Shown here: positions 25,398 through 34,424 of the stretch, piece after piece
Position numbering within the stretch: position 1 is the stretch's first letter
Layout of the letters: every line of letters starts with the position of its first letter
Source: Pseudomonas sp. PDNC002
Lineage (GTDB): Bacteria; Pseudomonadota; Gammaproteobacteria; Pseudomonadales; Pseudomonadaceae
Assembly: GCF_016919445.1 (NCBI RefSeq)
Contig: NZ_CP070356.1
Coordinates: 3,008,001-3,072,000, forward strand
Length of the DNA stretch: 64,000 nt
Direction of reading: 5' to 3'
Notes under the pieces: generated by a model
Databases searched by the model: none
The model's input: only the letters and a program-made list of their open reading frames with translations
Told to the model about the DNA's origin: nothing
Program-made: the position numbers and the translations under genes

Positions 25398-26993
25398 ATG
25401 GTTGTGCGAATTTCCACCCCGCAGATCTTCAATTCCAACATCGACAACTACAACCGTGGCTATTCCAGCCTGGCCAAGTTGCAGGAGCAGATCTCCAGCG
25501 GCACGCGCATCCAGACGCCCGCCGACGATCCCGTCGGTGCCGCGCGCCTGCTGCAGCTGGAGCAACAGCAGGCGCTGCTGACCCAGTACGCCGGCAACAT
25601 GACCAGCGCGACCAACAGCCTGAACCAGGAACAGAGCGTCCTCGACTCCATCACCAATGCCCTGCAGCGCGCCCGCGAACTGACGCTGCGCGCCGGCGAT
25701 GGCTCGATGACCGACGAGGATCGTGGCGCCCTCAGCGACGAGCTGGGGCAGATCCAGCAGCAACTGCTGACCCTGATGAACAGCAAGGACGCCAGCGGCA
25801 ACTACCTGTTCTCCGGCAGCAAGAGCACCGTGCAGCCCTTCGTACAGAACGCCGATGGCAGCTTCAGCTACCAGGGCGACCAGAGCTCGCTGAAGCTGCA
25901 GATCTCCGACAACCTGCAGATGTCGACCAACGACAACGGCTGGAGCATCTTCGAGATGGCCGCCAATGCCAGTCGCACCCTCAGTTCGGTGACCAACAAC
26001 CCGAACGCGGACGGGCAGCAGCGGGTGTTCCTGTCCCAGGGCACGGTGACCAACGACAGCAGCTACAACGCCAGCTTCCGTGACGACGCGCCCTACACGC
26101 TGAAGGTGCTCAACGGCACCCAGTACCAGATCCTCGACAAGAACGGCAACGACGTCACCAGCGAAGCCACCACCAACGGCACCTACGACGCGACGTCTAC
26201 CGACAGCAACGCGATCAACTTCCGTGGCTCGCAATTCCAGCTGGATGTCTCGCTGCAGAAGACCGACGACGCCAGCACCATGGACACGCTGGTCGGTGGC
26301 TACAGCTTCAGCTTCGGTACCGCGACGGACAGCCTCTCGGTCAAGCGCAACGCCACCAACACCTCGATGGCGCAGATCACCTCGGCCACGGTGAGCAACA
26401 ACACCGCCTACACCACGCAGTTCCCCAGCAATGGCGTGCAGCTCAAGTTCACCAGCGCCACCGCCTACGAGGTCTATGCGCTGCCCACCAGCCAGGGCGC
26501 CACGCCGCTGTCCACCGGCACGCTGGGCGCGACCTTCCCGCAGACCGTGACCGTCGCCGGCGTCGACATGAGCATCAGCGCAGCGCCCGCAGCCGGGGAC
26601 CAGTTCAGCGTCACCGCCAGCTCGCCGGAGCGGCAGAACATCCTCAATACCATCGGTGACCTGCGCAAGGCGCTGGATACCTCCACGGCCGGCAACCCAC
26701 AGGCGCAGCTGAACATTCGCAACATGGTCGCCACCGCCGTGACCAACCTGGACAACGCCAGCAACCAGGTGCTCTCGACCCAGTCGTCGATCGGCGCGCG
26801 GCTGAACACCATCGACGTGCTCACCCAGGAGAACCAGAGCCTGGCGCTGACCAACACCACCACCCAGTCGTCGATCCGCGATACCGACATGGCCGCGGCG
26901 ACTTCGCAACTGGTGCTGCAGCAGACCATGCTCGAAGCCGCCCAGGCGGCGTTCGCGCGAATCAGTCAACTGAGCCTGTTCAACAAGCTGTGA
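25398..26993 (+). CDS. flgL: Hook-associated protein 3, FlgL
   Basis: The protein has 531 residues. The flagellin-like N-terminus (RISTPQIFNSNIDNYNRGYS, then LAKLQEQISSGTRIQTPADD) and the C-terminus (SQLVLQQTMLEAAQAAFARI then SQLSLFNKL) identify FlgL. It forms the second junction layer between hook and filament. It is longer than the roughly 440 residues of P. aeruginosa FlgL because of an extended central domain (about 150-400) rich in Thr, Ser, Asn and Ala, which is surface exposed in this family. It starts 10 bases after flgK and ends the structural operon. Confidence 0.94.
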   Translation: MVVRISTPQIFNSNIDNYNRGYSSLAKLQEQISSGTRIQTPADDPVGAARLLQLEQQQALLTQYAGNMTSATNSLNQEQSVLDSITNALQRARELTLRAGDGSMTDEDRGALSDELGQIQQQLLTLMNSKDASGNYLFSGSKSTVQPFVQNADGSFSYQGDQSSLKLQISDNLQMSTNDNGWSIFEMAANASRTLSSVTNNPNADGQQRVFLSQGTVTNDSSYNASFRDDAPYTLKVLNGTQYQILDKNGNDVTSEATTNGTYDATSTDSNAINFRGSQFQLDVSLQKTDDASTMDTLVGGYSFSFGTATDSLSVKRNATNTSMAQITSATVSNNTAYTTQFPSNGVQLKFTSATAYEVYALPTSQGATPLSTGTLGATFPQTVTVAGVDMSISAAPAAGDQFSVTASSPERQNILNTIGDLRKALDTSTAGNPQAQLNIRNMVATAVTNLDNASNQVLSTQSSIGARLNTIDVLTQENQSLALTNTTTQSSIRDTDMAAATSQLVLQQTMLEAAQAAFARISQLSLFNKL

Positions 26994-27015
26994 GATTTTT
27001 GGGGGAGTAACGAGA

Positions 27016-27621
27016 GTGGCGACACTGGAAGAACTGGCCGCGTTCTGGAACGAAGAAGGCCTGAGCCACGTCATCCCGGAAGTGGGCGGCGAGTTTCCCG
27101 AAGGCTTCGACGTGCGGGCAATGCTCGGGCAGATCATCGACGAGCGTGATGGCGTGCTTGAGGTGGGTTGCGGTTATGGCCGGCTGTGCCGGGCGTTCGC
27201 GCCGGAGCATTACCTGGGCGTGGACGTCAACGTCTCGGCGGTCGAGGCGGCGCGCAAGAATCATCCGGGCTACCGCTTCGAATGTATCGAGCCGGGCGCC
27301 GAACTGCCGCGCAGTGGCACGGCCCTGATCTACACCGTGGCCTGCCACATTCCCGTTGGTGAGCTGGCGCGATTTCTGGCTCCAATCTGCGCAGCCGCGG
27401 AGCGCGTGGTGATCGGTGAGGTGATGGATGAGCGCTGGCGCCGCGACGGCAACCCGCCGATCTTCAACCGCGATCCGGAAGCCTACGTGGGCGCCATGCT
27501 GCGCCAGGGCTTCGAGCTGGAGCGCTACGGCAAGGCGGTCTACCAGCGCTACGACGTGCCGGCCTTCAACGTTGGCCGCGACGTACGCCTGACGGTCCAC
27601 GTCTACCGCCGCGCGCAGTGA
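27016..27621 (+). CDS. SAM-dependent methyltransferase following flgL
   Basis: The protein has 201 residues from a GTG start, with GGGGGAG upstream. Class I methyltransferase motif I is VLEVGCGYGRLCRAF (near 47), motif II is LGVDVNVSAVEAA (near 72), and a motif-IV-like LIYTVACHIPVGEL follows near 110. It starts 22 bp after flgL and so may be on the same transcript. Methyltransferases near fliC in other bacteria modify flagellin or its glycan. The substrate is unknown. Confidence 0.8.
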   Translation: MATLEELAAFWNEEGLSHVIPEVGGEFPEGFDVRAMLGQIIDERDGVLEVGCGYGRLCRAFAPEHYLGVDVNVSAVEAARKNHPGYRFECIEPGAELPRSGTALIYTVACHIPVGELARFLAPICAAAERVVIGEVMDERWRRDGNPPIFNRDPEAYVGAMLRQGFELERYGKAVYQRYDVPAFNVGRDVRLTVHVYRRAQ

Positions 27622-27651
27622 CCCCGGCAGGGGCCACCGCGCGCTCGCGCA

Positions 27652-28959
27652 TCAGGCCTCGGCGGCCAGCAGGTAGTTGGTGCTGAGGTTGTACTCGAAG
27701 CTGCGCACCACGCGATACGCGTTGCGTTGTGCCCAGTCGAGCAGGGCAGGGCGGTTGTCGTTCAGGGCCCGGACCAGGATCAGCGGACGATTGGCGCCGA
27801 TCAGTTGCCGCGCGCCGCGCAGCACCGCCAGTTCGTATCCGCGCCGATCGATGCGCAACAGCTCGCAGCCGGCGTCCGGCAGCAGGTCGTCGAGGGCCGC
27901 GCCGGCGGGCTGGATGTAGTCCTTCAATTCCATGCGGCCGAACAGGGCTTCGCTCTCGTCGGGATTATTGCGCCCGGCGCCGACGGCGATGCCGTGGGCG
28001 CGGAAGTGCTCAGCGTCCAGTGCGTTGAGGCGCAGGTTGTAATCGAGAAACTCCGCCAGCTCCGGTTCCGCCTCGAAGCTGTCCAGGCTCGCTGCGCCAC
28101 CGATCAGGGTCAGGACCAGCGCATAGCTGCCGATGTGCCCGCCCACTTCCACCACGCGCGCCTCGGGCGGCAGGTGGCGCAGCGTCTCTTCCAGTTCGTC
28201 GAGGTCGTGCAGGCGTTCGCTGGCCAACAGTGCCTGCAGCGGGTCGAGGGTATTGCTCAGGCGCAAGGCCAGTGAGGTCTGCGCGTAGGGAATCGCAGCA
28301 ACCACCTCGTTGTCGCGGCAGAAGGCCGAGAACACCCGGTTGATCGCCTGGCGCCAGTCGCCGCCGTGGGCCGAACGCGGGCCGCCGGAATGCTGTCCGC
28401 GGACATTGAGGAACAGCGGCGTGTCGATCTTCACGCAGCGGCGCTCCTTCCACAGGCGCAGGTAGTAATCGAAGTCCTCGCCGGTATCCATGTCCGTATC
28501 GAAGGGTGTAGCCGCCGCGACGTCCTGGCGAACGAAGTGGCCCATCTGCAGGGTCAGGTAGGGATCGTTGAGCAGCACCTGTTCCAGGTTGTCGATCGGG
28601 CTGATCTGCCCCTCGCGGCGCTGCGCCTGGCCGGCCTGCAGGTCGGCGACATAGATGGTGCCCCAGATCGCGTCGTGGTCCTCCAGCAGAGGCGCGGCAT
28701 CGACGAATGCGGTGGGGCACATCAGGTCGTCGGCATCGAGGAAGAACAGCCACTCGATCCCGCGCTCGCCGGCTTCGCGCACCGCCAGGTTGCGGGCGTG
28801 GGAGCGGCCCAGGCGGCCCTGGGTGTCGTCCATTTCCAGCACCTGCACTTCGTCGAAGGCGCCCAGGCCGTTGGCCACGGCACGGGCCACGGAGTCCTTG
28901 GCGCGGCCGGCGAGTTCCTGGTGCCCCGGGCCGATCGGCATGATGACGCAACACTTCAT
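27652..28959 (-). CDS. Bifunctional glycosyltransferase (GT-A type) / FkbM-family methyltransferase
   Basis: The 435-residue protein starts at 28959 (MKCCVIMPIGPGHQELAG); the longer in-frame extension overlaps the upstream gene and lacks homology. The N-terminal half has GT2-like features: VIMPIGPGH at the nucleotide-sugar site, RLGRSHARNLAV near 53, and the DxD-type FLDADD near 76. The second half (about 250-430) has FkbM-type methyltransferase motifs: VVEVGGHIGSYALVLTLIGG, then LDSFEAEPELAEFLDYNLRL, and a later LLRIDRRGYE. Such a fusion could add and O-methylate a sugar. Its place between flgL and fliC suggests flagellin glycosylation. Confidence 0.8.
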   Translation of the reverse strand: MKCCVIMPIGPGHQELAGRAKDSVARAVANGLGAFDEVQVLEMDDTQGRLGRSHARNLAVREAGERGIEWLFFLDADDLMCPTAFVDAAPLLEDHDAIWGTIYVADLQAGQAQRREGQISPIDNLEQVLLNDPYLTLQMGHFVRQDVAAATPFDTDMDTGEDFDYYLRLWKERRCVKIDTPLFLNVRGQHSGGPRSAHGGDWRQAINRVFSAFCRDNEVVAAIPYAQTSLALRLSNTLDPLQALLASERLHDLDELEETLRHLPPEARVVEVGGHIGSYALVLTLIGGAASLDSFEAEPELAEFLDYNLRLNALDAEHFRAHGIAVGAGRNNPDESEALFGRMELKDYIQPAGAALDDLLPDAGCELLRIDRRGYELAVLRGARQLIGANRPLILVRALNDNRPALLDWAQRNAYRVVRSFEYNLSTNYLLAAEA

Positions 28960-28979
28960 GGTGATTTCCTGCCTTCGCT

Positions 28980-30617
28980 CTAGTGGGTTTTGCTGTCTTG
29001 CAGTTGCTCGGCGACACGGGCCAGCGTGGCCCGCCATTCGTTCAGTACCGGGTTGCGCACGCGCTGCACGCTCGGGTACCAGTAGCTGGGACCTTCCTGC
29101 AGCCCCCAGCGCCAGTTGGGATTGAGTTGGAGCAGCATGTAGGTGGGCACGCCCAGCGCACCGGCCAGGTGGACGGTGGTGTTGTCGATGCTGACCACCG
29201 CTTCCAGCGCACAGAGCTGCGCGGCCTGGCGGTCCATGTCGTGCAGCGGATCGACGCTGTCGTCGTTGTAGATGTCGAAGCCGTTGGCGCGGGCCTCTTC
29301 GCGTTCCGCGCGGGTGTCGCCGTATTGCAGGTTGATCAGTTGCACGTCCGGCAGCGCGGCCAGTACGCCGAGGTCGGCGATGGGGATGCGTCGGCTCTGC
29401 TTCTCGTTGGACACGCTGGTGCCGCCGCGCCAGGACACGCCGATCAGGCGCTTGCCGGGGAAACGCCGACGATAGTCCGCGCGAATTTCCTCGACCATCG
29501 CCGGATCTGCGGACAGGTAATGCGGCTCGCGCGGGAAGCTTTCCAGGTTGGGGCGCAGCAGTGCCGGCAGGCTGCCCATGGGAATCTGGTAGTCGCTGCG
29601 TGGCCAGGTCTGCCGGTGCATGACCTGCGCGCCGTCCTTTGCGGTGCCCTGCAGCTCGCGGCGGACGAACTGGATCTGCGGGAAGCTGCGGCTGAAGAGG
29701 GCGTCCAGACGCTCGTAGATTTCGTAGTGGACGGTGCTGCCCAGTTGCGCCAGTTCACCCAGCAGGCTGGCGAACATGATGTGGTCGCCGATGCCCTGTT
29801 CGGCCCACACCAGCAAGGTCTTGCCGTCCAGCGGCTCGCCTTGCCAGCGTGGGATGGAGAAGTGCTGCTGGTGTTCCTTCTGCACTTCCGCCCAGCGCCA
29901 TTCGTAGTGCTGCCAGCCGGGGCCGAACTCACCCAGGCGCAGCATCAGCAGGGCCAGGTTGTTGTGGGTGGCGACATGCTGCGGGTCGAGGCGCAGTACC
30001 TTGGCGTAGGCGTCGAAGGCTTCCTTGTAGCGCGCCACCTGCTCCTGGGCCACCGCGAAGTTGAAGTTGAGCGGCACGCTGTCGGGGGCCTGTTCGAGGC
30101 CCAGGGTGCAGCAGGCGATGCTCTCGTGGAAGCGCCCGGTGTTGTAGTAGAGCTGTGCCAGCAGGTTCAGTACCTGGGTCTGGTCCACCGGGGGTAACGG
30201 CCGCTCCAGAGTCTGCAGGATCAACCGCTCAGCCTCGTCATGGGCCTCGATGCGGTTGAGGGCGGACAGCAGCAGCTTGAGGCGCCAGACATTCGGCACC
30301 GCCTCGTACCACCGCTGTGCGTTCACCAGGTTGCCGTTGAAACGGGGGCGCTTGGCCAGCTCTTCAAACAGCAGGCTGTCGATGCGCTCGTCGAATGCAG
30401 ATGACAGTGCTCGCTCGACGTGTGCCTGTGCCTCTTCTTCGCGATCCCGCCCCAGCAGCAGGGCGGCCAAGTGGGCATGGCCAAGAGCGAGGTCGGGCAT
30501 CAACTTGAGCAACTGCTGATAGAGAGGAATCTTGCGGTCGTCATCACCGAGCCGCTCGGCCTCCTCGAGGGCGCGGGCGATGCGCTGGGTCTCGGCCTGG
30601 TGCTGGGATGTATGCAT
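28980..30617 (-). CDS. TPR-containing glycosyltransferase, probable flagellin modification
   Basis: The protein has 545 residues. The N-terminal half is built of tetratricopeptide repeats, for example LLAQLYYNTGRFHESIACCT near 170, VPLNFNFAVAQEQVARYKEA near 200, then HNNLALLMLRLGEFGPGW. The C-terminal half (about 270-530) is a GT9/GT41-like glycosyltransferase region with LLVWAEQGIGDHIMFASLL, IGVSWRGGT near 395, and DMDRQAAQLCALEAVVSIDN, then TTVHLAGALGVPTY. Proteins of this design next to fliC glycosylate flagellin in several Pseudomonas. It is followed after 20 bp by the GT/FkbM gene, and is divergent from fliC. Confidence 0.82.
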   Translation of the reverse strand: MHTSQHQAETQRIARALEEAERLGDDDRKIPLYQQLLKLMPDLALGHAHLAALLLGRDREEEAQAHVERALSSAFDERIDSLLFEELAKRPRFNGNLVNAQRWYEAVPNVWRLKLLLSALNRIEAHDEAERLILQTLERPLPPVDQTQVLNLLAQLYYNTGRFHESIACCTLGLEQAPDSVPLNFNFAVAQEQVARYKEAFDAYAKVLRLDPQHVATHNNLALLMLRLGEFGPGWQHYEWRWAEVQKEHQQHFSIPRWQGEPLDGKTLLVWAEQGIGDHIMFASLLGELAQLGSTVHYEIYERLDALFSRSFPQIQFVRRELQGTAKDGAQVMHRQTWPRSDYQIPMGSLPALLRPNLESFPREPHYLSADPAMVEEIRADYRRRFPGKRLIGVSWRGGTSVSNEKQSRRIPIADLGVLAALPDVQLINLQYGDTRAEREEARANGFDIYNDDSVDPLHDMDRQAAQLCALEAVVSIDNTTVHLAGALGVPTYMLLQLNPNWRWGLQEGPSYWYPSVQRVRNPVLNEWRATLARVAEQLQDSKTH

Positions 30618-30723
30618 GGACGGTTGCCTTGAAGTGACGTTGCCTTGACGGATTGGGCTGCGGTTGCAAGAAGAGGGCCATGGCGCTTGCGCAAGGGCTT
30701 TTGAAAAAAATCCAAAAAAAAAC

Positions 30724-30750
30724 TAAAGCCCCGCCGCTCGACGACGATAA
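30724..30750 (+). promoter_or_regulatory. FliA (sigma-28) promoter of fliC
   Basis: TAAA, 15 bases, then GACGATAA, against TAAA-N15-GCCGATAA (one mismatch). The leader to the fliC start is about 75 bases. Confidence 0.85.
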
Positions 30751-30830
30751 CCCTAACGAAGGTTCTCCACGCCACTTCGGGCAGTTGCCAGGGCTGGGAG
30801 CCACATAGCCCAAATTACGAGGATCTCGTC

Positions 30831-31973
30831 ATGGCACTTACCGTTAACACGAACATTGCCTCGCTCTCCGTTCAAAAGAACCTGAGCAAGGCTGCTGGCT
30901 CCCTCTCCAACTCGATGACTCGCCTGTCCACCGGCCTGCGCATCAACAGTGCCAAAGACGACGCCGCCGGCTCGCAGATCTCCAACCGTCTGACCAGCCA
31001 GGTCAAAGGCCTTGACGTAGCCGTCAAGAACGCCCAGGACGCCAACTCCATCGCCCAGGCCGCCGAAGGCGCCCTGCAGGAATCCACCAACATCCTGCAG
31101 CGTATGCGTGAACTGTCCCTGCAGTCGGCCAACGGCTCGAACAGCTCCGAAGACCAGAGCTCGCTGAACCAGGAGTTCAAGTCGCTGACCGCTGAACTGA
31201 CCCGTATCTCCAAGACCACCACCTTCGGTGGCGGTACCTCCGGCATCAAGCTGCTCGACGGCTCCGCTGGCACCAACGGCACCCTGACCTTCCAGGTCGG
31301 CGCCAACGCCAACGAAACCATCAGCTTCAGCCTGGGTGACATGGGCGCCAACGCCCTGAAAGGCTCCTCCGCCCTGGCCTCGGCCAACGTGACCCTGACC
31401 ACCGCGCTGGCCTCGGCGAACGCCGTGACCGCCACTGCCGGTACCATGGTGATCGACGGCACCACCGTCAACATCGCCAAGGGTTCGAACACCAAGGACA
31501 TCATCAGCGCCATCAACACCAACGTCAGCGGCGTGACTGCAACCACCGGCACCAACGGCACCGGTATCGTCCTGCACTCGGGCAGCCAGATCGTGGTCAG
31601 CGCGGGTACCGGCGCCACTGCAGCCACCGCTGCTACCACCGCTACCGTTTCCTCGTCCTTCACCGTGCAGCAGCTGGACATCACCACTGCCAAAGGTGCT
31701 CAGTCGGCTACCCAGGTGATCGACGCCGCGCTGAAGCAGATCGATACCCAGCGTTCCGCTCTGGGTGCTGTAGAGAACCGCCTGGACAGCACCATCTCCA
31801 ACCTGCAGAACGTGTCGCAGAACGCCACCGCCGCACGCTCCACCATCCAGGACGTGGACTTCGCTTCGGAAACGGCCGAAATGACCAAGCAGCAAACCCT
31901 GCAACAGGCCGCCACCGCGGTTCTGGCCCAGGCCAACCAGCTGCCCTCGGGCGTCCTGAAGCTCCTGCAGTAA
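30831..31973 (+). CDS. fliC: Flagellin FliC
   Basis: The protein has 380 residues. The N-terminal D0/D1 helices ([20 protein letters not shown], and [20 protein letters not shown] near 40) and the C-terminal D1/D0 region ([20 protein letters not shown], then [10 protein letters not shown]) are conserved. The middle 180-290 is a variable, Ser/Thr/Ala-rich surface domain that is a likely site of O-glycosylation. It is the filament subunit, driven by a FliA promoter and followed by a strong terminator, so it is mostly monocistronic. The length is close to the shorter flagellins of the genus. GAGGA precedes the ATG. Confidence 0.97.
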   Translation: MALTVNTNIASLSVQKNLSKAAGSLSNSMTRLSTGLRINSAKDDAAGSQISNRLTSQVKGLDVAVKNAQDANSIAQAAEGALQESTNILQRMRELSLQSANGSNSSEDQSSLNQEFKSLTAELTRISKTTTFGGGTSGIKLLDGSAGTNGTLTFQVGANANETISFSLGDMGANALKGSSALASANVTLTTALASANAVTATAGTMVIDGTTVNIAKGSNTKDIISAINTNVSGVTATTGTNGTGIVLHSGSQIVVSAGTGATAATAATTATVSSSFTVQQLDITTAKGAQSATQVIDAALKQIDTQRSALGAVENRLDSTISNLQNVSQNATAARSTIQDVDFASETAEMTKQQTLQQAATAVLAQANQLPSGVLKLLQ

Positions 31974-31998
31974 CAGGGTCTGACGGTAAAAAAAACGG

Positions 31999-32030
31999 AA
32001 GGAAGGGCGCCCAGCGCCCTTCCTTGCTTT
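31999..32030 (+). terminator. Rho-independent terminator of fliC
   Basis: AAGGAAGGGCGC, loop CCA, GCGCCCTTCCTT, then GCTTT: a 12 bp stem 25 bases after the stop codon. Confidence 0.85.
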
Positions 32031-32051
32031 GCGTGTGGAGGGTAAAACCTG

Positions 32052-32393
32052 ATGGATACCAGCCTCGGAATCAACAACCTGCGCCCGGTCGATACCGCCA
32101 GCGTGGGTGGCAAGCCGGCCAGCGGCAACAGCTTGCCGCAAAGCGCCAAGCAATCGCCGGCCGTCAACGGTCAACGCAAGCTGGACGAAGCGGTCAATCG
32201 TCTGCGCGAGCAGGCCCAGTCGGTGCAGCGCAACCTGGAGTTCTCGGTGGACGAAGCCAGCGGCGAGACCGTGGTCAAGGTCGTGGCCTCCGACACTGGC
32301 GAGATCATCCGGCAGATTCCTTCGGAAGTTGCTCTGAAGTTGGCAGAAAGCCTGAAGGAAGCGGGTAATCTGTTGTTCAGCGAACGCGCGTAG
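32052..32393 (+). CDS. flaG: FlaG family protein
   Basis: The 113-residue protein has a disordered N-terminal 45 residues and the FlaG domain after (VQRNLEFSVDEASGETVVKV, then VASDTGEIIRQIPSEVALKL). FlaG influences filament length; the mechanism is not settled. It sits between fliC and fliD, the common Pseudomonas order. The start at 32052 follows GGAGGGTAAAACCTG. Confidence 0.9.
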   Translation: MDTSLGINNLRPVDTASVGGKPASGNSLPQSAKQSPAVNGQRKLDEAVNRLREQAQSVQRNLEFSVDEASGETVVKVVASDTGEIIRQIPSEVALKLAESLKEAGNLLFSERA

Positions 32394-32479
32394 CTTCTGG
32401 CGCGATTCTTGAATGAAGCGTTACCAGACGCGGGCGGCAGGCAGAAAGCCGCCAGAAATTTGGACAGGAGGGTAGGCAA

Positions 32480-33880
32480 ATGGCCGGGACTTCGATCAAT
32501 GGCGTAGGGTCGGGATACGACATCGACTCCATCGTGACCTCGTTGGTGAACGCGCAGAAGGCGCCGAAACAAAGCCAGATCACCACGCAGCAGACCAAGG
32601 CCAATACCCAGCTGTCGGCGCTCGGTACGCTCAAGAGCGCGCTGTCCACCTATCAGGCCGCGCTGGATAAGCTCAACGACGCCAGCTCCTTCGCCGGGCT
32701 TGCGGTGAAGTCCTCGAGCACCGACACCCTCACGGCCACTGTCGGCGCTGGCGCCACCGGCGGCAGCTACAAAGTGGTCGTCGGCAACCTGGCCACCAGC
32801 TCCAAGGTCGCCACCCAGTACATCGACAAGTCGACCAGCTTCGGCGCCGGCAGCCTGAAGATCACCCAGGGCAACAGCTCCTACACGGTCAACGTGTCGG
32901 CGGGCGCGAGCCTCTCCGATGTCCGGGACAGCATCAACAGCCAGCTCAAGTCCAGTGGCATCACCGCCAACATCATCACCGACGCCACCGGTCCGCGCCT
33001 GGTACTGGGCTCCACCACCACCGGCGCTGGCAGCGACATCAGCATCGAAGCCAGCGGCGACAGCAGCCTCGACGTGCTCAAAATCGATGGCTCCGGCACC
33101 AAGGCGTCGGCCACCGCCGGCGGCTACATCGACACCGTCGCGAAGGACGCCAACTACACCATCGATGGCCTGCAGATGAGCAGCGCCACCAACACCGTCA
33201 GCGGCGCGATCAGCGGTGTGTCGTTCACCCTGGTGGCTGCCGGTAGTTCGACCGTCACCGTCGATACCAACAAGGACGGTCTGAAGACTTCGATCAAGTC
33301 CTTCGTCGATTCGTACAACGCGTTGATCACCTCGATCAACTCGCTGACCAAGGTCACCAACACCACCGACAGCAGCGGCAAGCCCACCACCAGCGCCGCG
33401 GCGCTGTCCGGTGACGCGATGACCCGCACCCTGCTCAGTGGGCTGCGCAATGAACTGGTGGGCTCTTCCGACAGCGGCGGCAGCATCAAGCTGCTGTCCC
33501 AGCTGGGCATTTCCACCAAGAACGACGGCACCCTGTCGATCGATGACAAGAAGCTCGATACCGCGCTGACCAATAACTTCTCATCGGTACAGGGCTTCTT
33601 CACCGGCAGCGGCGGCCTGCTCGAGCGCATGAGCGCCAGCGTGAAGAGCTACACCCAGAGCAATGGCCTGCTCGACCAGCGCACCAGCAACCTGAACCAG
33701 ACCCTCAGCGACCTGGCCACCCAGCAGACCGCACTGACCAATCGCATGGACAAACTGACCACCACGCTCATGGCCAAGTACAACGCCATGGACTCCCTGG
33801 TCGCCCAGCTCAAGGCCACCAGCAGCAGCGTGATGACCACGCTCAATGCGCTGAACAAGGCGAGCAGTTCCAACAGCTGA
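32480..33880 (+). CDS. fliD: Flagellar filament capping protein FliD
   Basis: The protein has 466 residues, with an N-terminal FliD_N domain (GVGSGYDIDSIVTSLVNAQK, then APKQSQITTQQTKANTQLSA) and a central variable cap region. The C-terminal FliD_C domain is near 225-450, with VDSYNALITSINSLTKVTN and a closing coiled segment MDKLTTTLMAKYNAMDSLVA. It caps the filament and inserts flagellin; in Pseudomonas it also binds mucin. GGAGGGTAGGCAA precedes the ATG. Confidence 0.95.
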   Translation: MAGTSINGVGSGYDIDSIVTSLVNAQKAPKQSQITTQQTKANTQLSALGTLKSALSTYQAALDKLNDASSFAGLAVKSSSTDTLTATVGAGATGGSYKVVVGNLATSSKVATQYIDKSTSFGAGSLKITQGNSSYTVNVSAGASLSDVRDSINSQLKSSGITANIITDATGPRLVLGSTTTGAGSDISIEASGDSSLDVLKIDGSGTKASATAGGYIDTVAKDANYTIDGLQMSSATNTVSGAISGVSFTLVAAGSSTVTVDTNKDGLKTSIKSFVDSYNALITSINSLTKVTNTTDSSGKPTTSAAALSGDAMTRTLLSGLRNELVGSSDSGGSIKLLSQLGISTKNDGTLSIDDKKLDTALTNNFSSVQGFFTGSGGLLERMSASVKSYTQSNGLLDQRTSNLNQTLSDLATQQTALTNRMDKLTTTLMAKYNAMDSLVAQLKATSSSVMTTLNALNKASSSNS

Positions 33881-33889
33881 TTCCTCGAT

Positions 33890-33912
33890 AGCCCGTCGCT
33901 CTACGGCGGGCT
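33890..33912 (+). terminator. Hairpin after fliD, possible weak terminator
   Basis: AGCCCGTCG, loop CTCTA, CGGCGGGCT (one mismatch), starting 10 bases after the stop. No T tract follows, so it may stabilise the RNA end rather than terminate transcription. Confidence 0.4.
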
Positions 33913-33943
33913 GTGGAGTGGTACGCCGGTGCGGAATTTTGCC

Positions 33944-33970
33944 TAAAGGTTTTCCCGCCTTCGCCGATAC
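33944..33970 (+). promoter_or_regulatory. FliA (sigma-28) promoter of fliS-fliT
   Basis: TAAA, 15 bases, then GCCGATAC, one mismatch from the consensus, 48 bases before the fliS start. It would let the flagellin chaperone be expressed with fliC, apart from fliD. Confidence 0.78.
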
Positions 33971-34017
33971 TTTGAATATCGACGATTTGATCGTTCAGCG
34001 AATCAAGGGGAAATCAG

Positions 34018-34398
34018 ATGAACGCTTCGGCAGCGCTGCGCCAGTACCAGAACGTGAACAACCAGTCGCAGTTGCACGACGCTTCTCCCCATCGCCTGAT
34101 CCAGATGTTGATGGAAGGCGGCCTGAGCCGTATCGCCCAGGCGCGTGGCTCGATGGAGCGCGGGCAGTTCGCTCAGAAGGGCATGCTGATCGCCAAGGCC
34201 ACCGCCATCATCGGCGGTCTGCGTGAAGCGCTGAACTTCGAGGTCGGTGGAGAGCTGGCCGAGAACTATGCCAACCTGTACGACTACATGAGCCGTCGCC
34301 TCGGCGACGCCAACCGCAGCAACGATCTGGAAGTCCTCGACGAGGTGTCGGGCCTGCTGCGTACCATCAAGGAAGGTTGGGACGCCATTCCCCAGTGA
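34018..34398 (+). CDS. fliS: Flagellin export chaperone FliS
   Basis: The 126-residue helical protein has the FliS pattern: ALRQYQNVNNQSQLHDASPH, RLIQMLMEGGLSRIAQARGS, and LYDYMSRRLGDANRSND near 85. It binds the disordered C-terminus of FliC in the cytoplasm and stops early polymerisation. AAGGGGAAATCAG precedes the ATG. The gene has its own FliA-type promoter. Confidence 0.94.
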   Translation: MNASAALRQYQNVNNQSQLHDASPHRLIQMLMEGGLSRIAQARGSMERGQFAQKGMLIAKATAIIGGLREALNFEVGGELAENYANLYDYMSRRLGDANRSNDLEVLDEVSGLLRTIKEGWDAIPQ

Positions 34399-34424
34399 TC
34401 GCGACCCGCCAGGAGATCCAGAAC

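Noticed and set aside
23399-25447. 682-codon minus-strand frame opposite flgK
   Set aside because: Antisense shadow of flgK, caused by third-position GC.
32398-32413. Sigma-54-like TGGCGC-GATTC-TTGAA before fliD
   Set aside because: The essential GC of the -12 element is missing.
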